Below, one piece after another: positions 1 to 11,708 of a stretch of DNA of 64,000 nt. Location: contig NC_068359.1 in the NCBI RefSeq assembly GCF_020536995.1, positions 67,527,726-67,591,725 of the forward strand. Reading direction: 5' to 3'. The stretch's first letter is position 1, and each line of letters begins with the position of its first letter. The stretch comes from Dreissena polymorpha (taxonomy: Eukaryota > Mollusca > Bivalvia > Myida > Dreissenidae). The notes beneath the pieces are model-generated. The model had not been told where the DNA came from. It saw only the letters and a program-made list of their open reading frames with translations, and searched no databases. A program made the position numbers and the translations under genes.

Positions 1-1985
1 TTATTACGTACATGCATGTATATACAGGATTCTATGTATTAAATACTGCAATGTTATAGGCTAAGGGGAAGACGCAGGAAAAACAACAACAAACAATTAA
101 ATCAACATGAACGAAAGTAACAAGTTGTAATCAAATATTGATAACATGATATGTAGATTTATAACCGGTAACATCAATTTATAAAATCTTACTAACTTGA
201 AAACGAACGATGACAAGGGCTACGTAAGAAAGTAAATATTGATTAGATCAATATAAAATGTCTTATCTTACATCAGATATTGGTCACAACTCGCCATGCA
301 AAGCATTGATAACCAGCGAAAATGTCAGCAGAAGAAGCATAAAAAGTTACAAACGAACAAAACAAACTCTAACAAAAATACCGCATGAAAGAGAATGATA
401 TAGAAATAAGTATACTAGACATCCCTAATTTTGGAAATAAATTGATCCAATTTAGAAGGATGAGAGAGTCCACTAGGCATAAATGGGTTAACTAGGGTTG
501 AATGTCATCATTCGGTTTTGCGTTCATTTCTGAATCATAATAGAAAATTTCATCCAGTTACCAATTGCAAATGGAGACATGTTAATCTATATGTCCCAGT
601 GCATATTGAAATCTTCAGCAATGTTAGCTCATTTGTCAAAATCACCACCATTATTTCAAGCATATAAATCTACTATGGCACTGTAATCCATCTAAAACAT
701 CCATGCCATGAATTTTTCATAGTTTCCAATTTTAAATGAACGTCTCACACTTATGAACGGTTAAACTGAAATGGTCGTTAGCGGGTGATGACCCGCTTTT
801 GCACACGGTCCAATATCATTGGTTGATGTCACTATTTCAGTTTACACAGCATGTCATGAGAATGTGTAATGAGTTTTTTTTTAACATTTCAGTTTTGTTA
901 ATCGTATTGTCAACACAGTTCATTTTGTAATGCATTAATAGTTATCAAATGTTAATACTATTGAATAACATACGCGCTAATTTTAAGTTATGAACAAATT
1001 AACATTTGTAAAATGAACTGTCCCAAATTGAGTATACGGAGCATTCCATGTAACATTAATGGGTGTATTCAGTATATTCATAACTAAGCCGTATTGCATT
1101 ATCGTATTATTGGAAAAAAGTTTTATGGAGACAATGCAAAGCAAATATCATTATATGAACTTCATAGCGTTATTATAGCGTTTGTTAGAGGGACTATGGC
1201 AACGAAAAAAAAATTCCAATTTTAATTTCAAATATTTAATAAATGTGCTAAGCAAATACATATTTGTTGGAGAACCACATGTAGTAAAAGACAACAAGAG
1301 AAATTCGGTAAACACCAAGAAAAGGGCCAAACAAACAAAAACCAATTCATGAAATCTTTTGTATGTCAAAATGCCTCAAACATTTCATGTGAAATATACC
1401 CAGTTTAAACCGTGGATATATACACTTGCATTATATTATTATTTTCATTTGCCAAAGCCCTTTAAAATTTTCAAAATAAATAGCTCGATTCCGGCTCCCT
1501 GAAAATGAGATTTTTGTTTGTGGCAGTTGGTGTTTTCTCTGGGTTATATGCACCCCCCCACACACACATACCGCATAAGATCACATCATAGTTAAAAAAA
1601 ATAGTAAAAAAAGTAGATTGATCATTCACAATTGATCACAGTATTCCTTAGTCTAGGCTAAGTAGATATAGTTTATTTAGAGTGCTGGTACATGCACTGA
1701 TTCCACACATAATGCAGCCTCATGTCGGAATCGCCTCATTTATTCGGACTCACGGAACAGAGTTCGGCTGGCGGTCACCATACCGGACCGGTGGAGTTTC
1801 TCCCAAATCATGGAATGCCCGATTATGCTAAAAAGCTAATAACGTCAATTTAAATGAATAAAACGCAATTACACTACAATTAAATATCTATATGATTGCG
1901 CATCAAAATGAGATCTCATTTCAGTGCGAAGTAAAGTCGACGATTCCAGATCAACTGGCCATGGAAGGGTGGACTTCTCCATTGA
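1..1985. other. AT-rich intergenic sequence
   Basis: No gene is recognised. The only structure I can support is a small inverted repeat: TAAACTGAAAT at 762-772 and its complement at 834-844, around a GC-rich core with the short hairpin GCGGGTgatgACCCGC at 780-795. It could be a tiny foldback element, but I see no clear target duplication. Short open frames here look random. Confidence 0.4.
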
Positions 1986-2894
1986 ATAAGAGATCGTGGC
2001 CGGTATAATAATTCTTCGCGATCGAAATCCCACCAACTGGACGGAATACCGGGGGGTGTGGAAAGTAAGTAATTTGCATAGTGTTTGTAAATTATTGTAC
2101 AATCAGGCATCATTTACATCAAATGTCCCTGTGCACCTAGCTACTGTAATTCAGTCAATAAATTGTCTACTGGGTTATGAGGCCAGAGCGGGTGAGAATG
2201 TATGGCTTGGCATAAATCGGGCCTGGCAATAACTGAGGATAGAACCAGCGATCACTGGATTTGTATTCCATTAATATACAAGCTAAGGAATCTGGCTTGA
2301 TTGTGAAGAATTTTAGTAATAATAACTTTTGCTTGTTTTAATCTTATGAATCACTGTGTGATTATGTAGGCACATTCGAGAAGGAGAACAGGCCGCCAAA
2401 AGAGGGTCAACCATCCTCTTTAACAGCCACCTGCAGCATGCAGAAATGCTCCCCACCTGCAGCTGTCACCACGGAGCCATGTTCCAGTGGCATATCGAAC
2501 GGGAATGTACTGTAAGTTCACAAAGCTGGATAAACTATGTCTGTCTTCCGTTGTAATAAAGGCAAGTTAGTGTGATGAAGTTTCGTAAAACATGGACAAC
2601 TGTGCAAAATTTAACACTTTGTAAATTTCCCTTGTTTTATTTCTGTGGAAAAAATACATTAAATATGGTTTACTAATTGTAGAAATATGTTTCTTTCAAT
2701 ATCAATAATTTTCTAACAGATACGAGATACTCTTGGAGTCGGATGTTTCAACAGGAGTGACACCAGAGAAAAACAGAGGTGATTATATGCCATTTGAATA
2801 CTAATTAAAACAATACATGTATTATTAAATGTTAAGTAATTGATACCACGCTTTTAATAAGAAATCACCATAATCAAAACAGAACTTGTTTAAA

Positions 2895-3117
2895 AACAAG
2901 AGGGCCAAGATGTCCCTAGTTTGCTCACCCTATTTATTATGCGATTTTGCTCATTATCAAACTTTACTCAGATCTTGTAGCCATATAGCTTCGATTAAGA
3001 ATGCTTGGGAAATGTGAATGCAAGAGTGTTAAAAAACCAAATGTGGACGGACAAACATGCAACAGACAACGACCAACCCCAAAACCTCACCTGAGCAATC
3101 AGGTGAGCTAAAAAGTG
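2895..3117 (+). mobile_element. Fam4 hairpin-ended repeat, short copy
   Basis: It starts AAAACAAGAGGGCC and ends with a hairpin, CTCACCTGA-gcaa-TCAGGTGAG (3086-3107), followed by CTAAAAAG. Just before the hairpin lies a segment with GGACGGACAAAC. It sits in a BEN-gene intron. This is one of the families sharing ACAAG at one end and hairpin plus A-rich tail at the other. Confidence 0.7.
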
Positions 3118-3690
3118 TGTGTTTTTTTGCACATAACTGAGACCTTTTCCAACTTGTCTGAGATATCAATTAAACCAAAGTCTTGACTAAGTTTCACGAT
3201 ATCACAAGGTTTCTCTATACTCATATAATAAAAACTGTCCCACTCCCCTGGCGATCATGTTTTTAGACCAATCGAGAACATCTTCGACCACATCTGACAT
3301 ATATACTAAACCAGTGTTCTCACCAAGTTTTATGATGATTGGGCAAAAATTGTGACTTCAAGAGTGTTCACAAGCTTTTTTTACTATCTAAATATAAGAA
3401 AAATGCGCCAGCCCCCACCCCTGGCAGCCATGTTTTTCAACCAACATGTCATTAAGACAAACATTTTGACAAGTTTCATGAAGATTGTGCATGAAATGTG
3501 ACTTCTACAGTGTTTAAAAGGTTTTTCTTATTTTTGACCTACTGACCTAGTTTTTGACCCAGCATGACCAAGTTTCGAACTCGATCAAAGTATCATTCGG
3601 ACAAATCTTCTGACCAGGTTTAATGAAGATCGGACAAGAAATGTGGCCTCTAGAGTGTTTTCAAGCCAAATGTGGACGATAAATGGACGG
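3118..3690. repeat. Degenerate Fam4-type tandem array
   Basis: About three degenerate units of roughly 150-190 bp recur. Each has a phrase like 'accaagttttatgatgattg' or 'caagtttcatgaagattg', then 'tgacttcaagagtgtt' or 'ggcctctagagtgtt'. The last unit ends 'aaatgtggacg', as in the adjacent short Fam4 copy. I read this as the internal array of a truncated Fam4 element. Confidence 0.5.
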
Positions 3691-5224
3691 TGTTTCACAA
3701 TTTATGAGAAATGTACGCAAACAAGTATTCGGTTGATTAAAACAACGTAATCCGTAAAAAAAGTTGTAATGCTACTATAGGGCACGAACGGCATCGTATA
3801 AGAAAATACGTTTAACAACAATAGGGTAATTGATATTACGAAAAAATTTCATCTAATTTACAAAGCCATTTAATATCCGTCATGCACTTCGTTTGTAATA
3901 GGGCTTTGTTACCATTGTCACTTTCATTTTATAATAAGTTGTATTATTTCATTTATTTTTGTTCTTTTACAAAAAGCATACTTCCAATGCATAAACTAAA
4001 CTATATTTGCACTATTTCCAAAAAAATATAGGTGTCGTTTTTTCCGAGATTCTTTTCGGTTTAATGACTGAACATGAGGCCTTATCACAATGCTATACGT
4101 TACTGTAACTCGTACTTTGCCAACTGGTAAATCTTCAGTTTCATGTCGCTATGTTTTTGAAACAACATTTAGGCTTGTCAATTTTCGTTGCATTTTGTCT
4201 GTACTTAACAGATTTGCGAAGTGGTGGAAACTTTTCCCCCTTGACCACTCACTAAACAATCTGCTAGGAATGTCCCCTGTAGCCTTGCCCTTCATTGCGA
4301 CCCAAACTGGAGCCACTTTAAAACAGTGGTCGATGTATCTGTTGAATTGCTCAACAGTCATTTCTTTTCCCCAGAATTCTTGAGACTCGCTTGCAGTTCA
4401 TCTTTTGTTCGCAGACCTTCCTTTGCCATGTATCGTTTCATATTTGTATCATTGTTGTTCAAGAAATCGGTAAACTAATCATCATTCTTATTTTAGACTG
4501 CCGTCGGCAAGACTGTGGCACAAGTTATGAGTTGGAGACCTCATACTTCCGTTATCTCCCAGAACCAGCGCAAGAAGCCTCCTCAACGTCAACGGAGTTA
4601 GTTCAACTTGGAGCGATTTCTGTGCCACCTGGTACAGATTCTCGTGTACCCGAAACGCCGGAACCATTGTTAGAGGCGACGTCATCTTCAACGCCTCCCG
4701 TTGAAAAAACTGTTGTGGGAGAGGTTCATAGGCAGTGGATGTCTGGAGGCACGTTCGTTCGTTCAATGGGACCGACTTCAGAGCAGGTTGTTCCTCTACC
4801 ACTCCCTGTTGGAGCTACATATGTGCCGCCTTCCGTTGAAGAGACTGTTGTGAGAGAGGTTCTAGGGCCGTGGATGTCTCTGTTAGCAGAGCCACTATCT
4901 GTCACTCCAACGGGAGCAGCAGTATTGTTGGATCTGTCAACGACGCCAACTCCAACCCGGACATCATTCCTGGCAACGCGGCCGACCCAAACCAGATCAA
5001 TGACGTCGATCCTGAATCAGATTATTGAAATGCAAAAGACCAATTTGCGAGAGCAGGAAAAGCTCCGGCGGCAGGTCGAGTTCTTGACTAGAGGTTACGC
5101 GTTGCTGCTGCTGGAGATGGCCTCAATGAAAGACCTGATGTCGTCCATTGTCATGGGATTGTACAATAATGCTGCTACTTCAACAATACAGCCTACAGTG
5201 GCGCAGGCCACAATAGAGTAGCCC

Positions 5225-5335
5225 ATGATGGCACAGCCCATCGCTGCACAGTCCACAACTGCGCAGCCCACATATGTGCAGTCCACATATGTGCAGCCCA
5301 CATATGCACAACCCACAGCTTCGCAGCCCACATAT
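5225..5335 (+). repeat. 15-bp in-frame tandem repeat in BEN copy 1
   Basis: Units like CAGCCCACATATGTG encode QPTYV/QSTYV repeats between the coiled coil and BEN domain. The unit length is a multiple of three, so the frame is kept in every copy. The reverse strand gives a cysteine-rich open frame that is only the shadow of this repeat. Confidence 0.7.
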
Positions 5336-5803
5336 CCTCCTCGTCCTGAAAGTGAGGCTATTGCCTTTAATGCCTTACTTTCAGACGAGGAGGTAAGGAT
5401 GATTTGACAAGCTTCCCATGGCCCGGGTAATTTCGTTGCTCGCCTGACAAAACGGCTGTACCCTTAACGGTTTACTGCTGCCAACGTGAGGCTCCACTTC
5501 AACTACCATGGTGGCGGCTGGGACAAAAAACAGGCACTGAGCCCTAGACGGAAGAGCGCCATAAGAATGTATGTTATTCATCACTTCACAAGCATGAGCG
5601 ACGAACAGAATTGGGGACACGAAGGCATCATCAAAATGAATGAACTACTACGCCGCCCAGCAAGACGAATGAGATATATATATATATATATTGCATCACA
5701 TCGAAATCTTAGTAGTGTTCTTTCCAATTACAAAGATGCCACTAATACAGGTTGTGGAACAGACAACTGTAATTACATGTATATAATGCTTGCATTATTT
5801 TAG

Positions 5804-6640
5804 TTTATTAATGCATTATAAATGTTTATCTGAACTGAAAACTGTGTTACCAATTAAATTTATGCTTCAAATGCGTCATGTGCATACATATATATATATA
5901 CACATCTCTTGTATGTAATTTATCAAGAACAGAAAAAGTATTGGTTTATGTTTTACATTAACAAAATAATAAGTCGAATAAAAATTACCACACGTTTTAT
6001 AATTGATTTATTATACGTCACTCGGCATGAAATATCCGGGAAGTTTAAACGAGTGCGTACGAAGCAAACATCAAACAAACATTAAAATAAAACATAACGA
6101 TTGTTAGAATAACTCAGTTCATATAAACTGGCCAACAAGCAAAACTGTGACGATATACATGTTGTACCTACCATTTTCATACGCAACTTACTACTATCTG
6201 CAAAAGAATGTGTAAGGCAAAATGACAATATGTGTAGAACGTTATATTGCATGTGTAAACAAGTTGACGTATGTATATTATTATTCAGTTCTGATTATTT
6301 ATTTTTGAATTCAGAAATAAATGTTTCTTGCGGTCAATTAATAATAATAATATGTGTATTTGCATATAAATTTCTGTCGTTTGGCTAGAATAACCGACGT
6401 TCTTACATTGTAGTAATCCGAAAGCAAAAATTAGTATGGAGTTTAGGCGAATTGAGTACTCTTCCTTTGGAGATGCAAACATGTTGCAAAGTAGTAGACT
6501 ATGTAAATAGTATTTGGATCGACCCATCCTTTTGTAAATTATTTTATAACGTAGTAAAAAAAAATTCACTGTGTTCCACTGTGAATCTTGGTACAATTTA
6601 CATGTATATCTTCTCGAAGATTACATGTATACATGAAACG
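5804..6640. other. AT-rich intergenic sequence
   Basis: No gene or repeat family is recognised. There are TA dinucleotide runs near 5675-5692 and 5888-5902 and scattered short open frames without domain signatures. Confidence 0.4.
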
Positions 6641-6840
6641 TAGGATCATCGGCCTCCACCGCGATCCAACGCGAACAAGGTGAATCGCGGTGAATCACCG
6701 CGGAGATCATTTTGATAACATTCGCGATGATCAAGCCCGATTGCGGGTGACACTGGGTGATAATGTGCGCTAAATCACGGTGAATTTTCACCCCAAAAAA
6801 ATAATGTCCACCGCGTGTCGGTGATTTAGGCAAAAATCGC
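6641..6840. repeat. GC-rich segment with repeated TCACCGCG-like words
   Basis: A GC-rich island in AT-rich flanks has many variants of 'gaatcgcggtgaatcaccgcgg' type words in both orientations. It may be part of a non-autonomous transposon joined to the truncated Fam2 copy that follows. I could not define its ends. Confidence 0.35.
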
Positions 6841-7266
6841 TCGCTGCGTAGTGTATTTGACATTTGACCCTGAAGGATGACCTTCACCTTCACCTTTCAC
6901 CACTCAAAATGTGCAGCTCCATGAGATGCACATGCATGCCAAATATCAAGTTTCTATCTTCAATAGTGAAAAAGTTATGACTAATGTTTAAGTTTCGGAC
7001 AGACAGACGCCATTTATTTGACATTTGAAGTTGAAGGATAACCTTGACCTTGACCTTTCACCACTCAAAATGTTAAGCTCCATGAGATACACATGCATGC
7101 CAAATATCAAGTTGCTATCTTCAATAGTGAAAAAGTTATGGCCAACGTTAAAGTTTTTTTCGGACGGACGGACAGACTGACACGCACACATACACACATA
7201 CTGACATACTGACTGACGGACAGTTCAACTGCTATATGCCACCCTACCGGGGGCATAAAAATATAG
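6841..7266 (+). mobile_element. Fam2 hairpin-ended repeat, 5'-truncated
   Basis: Two and a half units of about 170 bp share 'tttcaccactcaaaatg', 'catgcatgccaaatatcaagtt' and 'gaaaaagttatg'. A GGACGGACGGAC microsatellite follows, then the terminal hairpin TATGCC-aCCC-tac-cGGG-GGCATA (about 7235-7257) and an A-rich tail. The opposite-orientation copy at 51411-52470 is more complete. Confidence 0.7.
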
Positions 7267-7791
7267 CCTGAATTCAACTCTGCGCGTTTCAATATTAGTT
7301 TCTGCGAGGCTATTTTATTTTTTAAATAATTTGTTTTTACATTTTAAAAAACCTGCATTGTTAGTTATTTCACCTTCACCAATTAAGGGTAATCTTTTTA
7401 AGCAAGATTATGGTTTTGCAAAAAGTGATAAGAGGCGCGATCGCTATCTCAATATTAGACAATGCCACCAGTTGAGATTACAAGAGTAAATTGGTATGCA
7501 TTTGACATTATTGTGTAGATAAGATGTATGGTTGATTACTGAGTCAGTTAATTATTAGTAAAAGTTTATTGTTGATTCATCAACTTCATTAAGTCGTTTT
7601 TAGATTTCACATACGAGCGTTTGATTATTATAATTATCCATAAAGTAGTTCCTTTGTGACAGCCATATTTTTAAAACGTGTATTCAAAAAAACAACATTT
7701 TTTTATAAATATGTCAAGCACGTACACTTAACAAAAAAACACTTTATTTATTTGTTTAATGCATAACATATAATTTCTGTACATAATTTAT

Positions 7792-9078
7792 AACAAGGGC
7801 TGTTTGTAAAACATGCATGCCCCCTATATGGGCTGTCAGTTGTAGAGGCAGCCATTGTGTGAATACGTTTTTGTCACTGTGACCTTGGCCTTTGACCTAG
7901 TGACCTGAAAATCAATAGGGGTCATCTGCCAGTCATGATCAATGTACCTATGAAGTTTCATTATCCTAGGCGTAATCATTCTTGAGTAATCATCCGGAAA
8001 CCATTTTAATATTTTTCTGGTCACCGTGACCTTGACCTAGTGACCTCAAAATCAATAGGGGTCATCTGTGAGTCATGATCAATGTACCTATGAAGTTTCA
8101 TGATCCTAGACCTAAGCTTCATGAGTTATCATCCGGAAACCATCTGGTGGACGGACATACGGACGGACATACGGACCGACATGTGCAAAACAATATACCC
8201 CCTCTCAGAGCTCCAGATAAGGTTTTGTGAAATTCTAAACGTTACTACCAGATTTTCAAAAATAATTCTTAACTCTGAAATTTTATTCTTAACGTTACTA
8301 CTAAGTTTTGGAGAATAATTCTTAACTTTTCTTAATGACCTAAAAATAAATAATAATGGTTATTTTCAAGCAAAAAAATCAAAACAAACATACTAGCAAC
8401 TTAATTTAAACGAGTTCAACAGTGTCTATTCAGTATTATACAATTTTATTTTTCAAATACCTTCATATGCCCAAACTGTGCTTAGATTGCATGCCTTCAA
8501 TGAATTTTTACATATTTTACAATTAAAACGGGTCTCCCCTTCAATCTTTTCAACGAATGACCACAGAAATTGTCCCTTCCACTCGTTCAATGTTTTTTTG
8601 TTTGGACCCGGCGTGTCGCGTTTTTATAGCTTTTACGACTGTTTCGGCAACTGAACATCTTATAAGATCTTTTCCATAATGTCTTTCTTAACATTCAACT
8701 TCGGCTCACTTTGCGTACAATATGTTAAAAGCGTGTTTTTGCACGCTTTGCAGTTTTTTAGGACGCTCTCTGGGCGCCGCCATTGTTTTTTGACAGAAGG
8801 ACTGTACACGCCGCTTTTATTGGAAAAAATGCGCTTTGTTAAACAAACCCTATAACCATTTTATATAAGCACCGAAAAGATCTTTAATACGCGAAAAGAA
8901 CTCAATAAATATCAATACGAACCAATGTAAAAATAATATTCGTAACTTGATTTTGTTATTCTTAATGGTACGACAAGATTTTAAAATAAATAGGTAACGG
9001 ACTTTAAAATAATTCGTAATTACGAAAATACCTCCCTTATCTGGAGCTCTGCCCTCTTCTTCCAAGGAGGGCGTAATA
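7792..9078 (+). mobile_element. Fam1 hairpin-ended repeat interrupted by another element
   Basis: It starts ACAAGGGCTGTTTGTAAAAC, carries about two units with 'tgaccttgacctagtgacct' and 'aatcaataggggtcatctg', then GGACGGACATACGGAC. Its terminal CCCCCTCTTCTTC...GGAGGG hairpin is split at 8206 by the insertion described next and resumes at 9052. The A-rich tail (GCGTAATAAAG) ends near 9078. Confidence 0.75.
8206..9051. mobile_element. Non-autonomous DNA transposon (CAGAGCTCC ends, 6-bp TSD)
   Basis: The terminal inverted repeats are CAGAGCTCCAGATAAGG, perfect over 17 bp. The 6-bp target duplication CCCTCT lies at 8200-8205 and 9052-9057. No transposase frame is visible in the 846 bp. It landed within the hairpin stem of a Fam1 repeat. 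The CAG ends suggest a hAT-type or related element; the 6-bp duplication is shorter than the usual hAT 8 bp, so I leave the superfamily open. Confidence 0.8.
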
Positions 9079-9128
9079 AAGAACTGAATAACAATCATTT
9101 GTTTATTATCTGTTTGTTTTGTCTGCAG

Positions 9129-10380
9129 ATCACGGTGGGTAACAGATACCAAGTTAAGTGGGGAAACGCCAGACAGGTTACCCAAGCAGTCGTTCTGGCG
9201 ACGAGTTTGCAAAATGACATAAAAGCCCGGGAGACTAAAGAGGTACAGATCAGTCGGAATCCCTCAGTGGCCGTGGGCGCTCCAGCCGCGTCGACTAATC
9301 CACCAGCAAAACGACGCAGGGTTGAAAAGAACGAAAAAGGGAAGGAGTTGGCGCATATGTTTGCTGTAGGCCAGGGACAGGTGACAGGGCTGATCGGTCC
9401 AGTGGGAGTGCTTGCCCATGTTGCGCTGACAGCAACGGTGTCCTTGGAAGTGTCCGCCACGCTTGCGCTGACCATGTCCTTGGAAGTACCTGTCGCGGTT
9501 GCGCCGTCTGCTGTACTGGTGACTGCGCCTGCCCGGATTGTACCCACTCCTACTACGCCGTCTGGCCCGTCAGTGGAAGTCCCCCGCCGCGGTTGCGTCG
9601 ACCGTGTCCATGGAGGTACCCGCCGCTGTTGCACCGTCTGCTTTTTCCGGTGACTGCGTCCGCCCTGATTGCACCCGCTCCTACCACGCCGTCTGGCCGG
9701 TCAGTGGAAGTTCCCTCCGCTTTGACCACGCCCTCTGTTCATTGGAAGTGCCAGGATCAACACTGACCGTACGCAGGCCCACCATCAGGTTCCAGCGTCA
9801 AACTTATGACACAGTGGCGGCGATCCTGACAGGGGTCCAGGCCTTGCTAGTCGCCCAAAATGGAAGATTTGACGCACATGCGATCATGATACAGGACCTG
9901 CACAGTGATGTGCGGGACCTTCGCCACCAGCTGAATGCAGCACAAGCCCTCAACCGCCGTGCAGTGTCGTCAGAACCGTCGACAGTGGTAGATCTGTCTA
10001 CCCTAGGACTACCGGAAGAAGAGGTCCGGAGAATCCACGGGGAGAGCCACAACGCGGGCCACTTCGCATGCCTGCTTGTGAAGCGAGTGTTCCCCGAGCT
10101 CTTTGGGCCCAGAAATCTTCGCTCTCTCTACAATTGGCATGGCGGTGGCCAGAATAATTAGTTGACACTGGACGAACCCCGGAGGGAAGCTGTTCGCAAT
10201 GCGGTATTGGCCTATCACGCGGATGTGCGGGGTGTCGAGCCATTACAGGATCGGGTCGTTATAAAGGTGAACGAGATGTTGCGGAGAAAAGACAGGAGGC
10301 TGCTGGCAAGAAGGGAGCTCAACATCGACACGCCACTGTTGGATGGGTTCATGTCCTACATGAACAGTGAAAACATGTAA
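9129..10380 (+). pseudogene. BEN-domain gene, copy 2 (disrupted exon)
   Basis: A large exon follows a good acceptor (TTTTGTCTGCAG, exon from 9129). It begins with GNRYQVKWGNARQVTQAVVL, resembling the small beta-rich domain found ahead of coiled coil and BEN domain in some BEND proteins. A basic motif (AKRRRVEKNEK) follows, then a Val/Pro/Thr-rich region with a duplicated block (about 9480-9590 and 9630-9715), a coiled coil (about 9785-9960) and a BEN domain (about 10003-10330; FACLLVKRVFPELF, YNWHGGG, VNEMLRRKDRR). Reading needs about three frame changes, all in the repeat-rich part at 9570-9760. One in-frame TAG (10159-10161) lies inside the BEN domain, after which the same frame continues to 10380. 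It is collinear with copy 1, so the pair looks like a tandem duplication, both now broken. Assembly error in the repeats is an alternative for the frameshifts. Confidence 0.6.
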
Positions 10381-10823
10381 ACTAATGGGTTGTGTGATGA
10401 GTGATGTAAATAGTGACTGTGTGTATGTATATTCGTGTATATTCTTGTATATATTTGTTATTTTGTGTATATATTTATCGTTCATTCATTTATATAAACA
10501 TGTATATAAAACATGTATATAAAACATAATTTTGTTTTCTATTTGCCTTCTTCGAAAGATGAATTATTCAAAGTTTATCGTTGGGTGATCATGATATGAT
10601 GCAATGTACGCGTAAAGCCACACATAAAGGACCATCACAACTGTATTAGAATTAAACATAGCGTTTATTTCATTAAATTGAAATTAAATCGATTGAGCGA
10701 CCTGAGTACAAATGTACTCACATATTATACAAATGTAGCATAATGGGAGCTGCGTGATTACATGCAGTCGTTTTTTTTAAATTTAAACTGTATGTCAACT
10801 TCATAAGTTTCAAATTAAAATGA
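10381..10823. other. AT-rich sequence downstream of BEN copy 2
   Basis: The likely former 3' UTR and flank contain TGTATAT/TATATT runs (10430-10520). No gene is recognised. Confidence 0.4.
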
Positions 10824-11708
10824 ACTAGAAATGGCGCAGCAGAGGCCGACGCGTATCCCCACCCCGCATGTTTGACCCACCGGCGCCCCAGGGTTGGTAA
10901 TGGGGCCATGCATAATTGAGATTGACCGTATTGTCATAAGAGAGATTCAGTATAAATTTGAAGTAAATCGGTGTAGAAAATGAAGAAGTTAATGTAAAAT
11001 AACCTAAAACAAGAGCTGTCAGAGGACAGCGCGCTCGACTATTCAAGTGCTTGACAGTATAACGTAAGCCATCTAATATATAACGTGGGGTGTGGTAATT
11101 TATTAGATGATGTTTAAAAAAAAATAAAAAAAATTGGGGAATGGGGGGTGGGGTGGGGTGGGAAGGGATTCTGGGTAGGGGCGTGGGGTATGCTTGGGTG
11201 GAATCCATTGTGGTATTCAGGTAAGTGTTGTTTTGTCAAAGTAATAACAAAATGTGATCATAAATAAAGAAGTTATGGCAATTTAAGCAAGATGTTCAAT
11301 TATCTAAGTGTAAAAGGGGTCATAATTATGTCAAAATGCTTGATACAGTGGTATGGTCTTGTTAATAAGTTAGGGTCATGTTCAGGAATCAAGCAACATG
11401 GCGATTTGGGCGATATCGCTGTGGCTTCCCTTTAATCGCCCGGATCAAAAGCACCGGCGATATCACTTCGCCCTAAAATCTGGCAATTATCATATCCGCA
11501 GCGTTATCTAAGTGGCTTCTGTTTATTACCGAATACACGCCAAAGTCAATCAACTGACCGAATCGACGAAACTCCGCCCCCTGGCGTAGTAAATTACCTA
11601 TTGAAAATTGATAAGCAACCATTCACAGCGCTCGTCATTCGGGTATTTGGCAGGAATCTCACAATGGTCCATTGGTGATTGCAAAAGATCCACTTCTCCC
11701 TAAAACTG

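Larger units (their letters stand above)
1986..5674 (+). pseudogene. BEN-domain gene, copy 1 (multi-exon, disrupted)
   Basis: BEN domains are DNA- or protein-binding modules of chromatin and transcription regulators. Exons follow from splice sites whose phases agree: one ending at 2064 (donor GTAAGT), 2370-2511, 2720-2778 and a large exon from 4497 (acceptor after TTATTTTAG). The three junctions carry 1+2, 2+1 and 1+2 bases. The large exon encodes a Pro/Ser/Thr-rich stretch with an internal repeat (PPVEKTVVGEVHRQWMS and PPSVEETVVREVLGPWMS), a probable coiled coil (about 5000-5160), a Gln/Pro/Thr/Tyr repeat, then a BEN domain (about 5381-5674; NFVARLTKRLYP, HFNYHGGGWDKK, MNELLRRPARR). Three in-frame stops, TAG 5219-5221, TGA 5405-5407 and TAA 5465-5467, interrupt an otherwise kept frame. 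I infer a recently inactivated gene, though unseen splicing is possible. The first exon's start is not identified. The intron at 2779-4496 holds Fam4 repeats. The closest relative is the second copy at 9129-10380. Confidence 0.6.

Noticed and set aside
763-844. 83-bp inverted repeat as a transposon
   Set aside because: Arms are only 11 bp and there is no target duplication; left as a note only.
5095-5331. Cysteine-rich minus-strand frame (GCAVVDCAAMGC-like)
   Set aside because: Shadow of the 15-bp Gln/Pro/Thr/Tyr repeat of the BEN gene on the other strand.
9095-9634. Minus-strand 179-codon frame opposite BEN copy 2
   Set aside because: Antisense shadow of a GC-rich coding exon; no recognisable domain.
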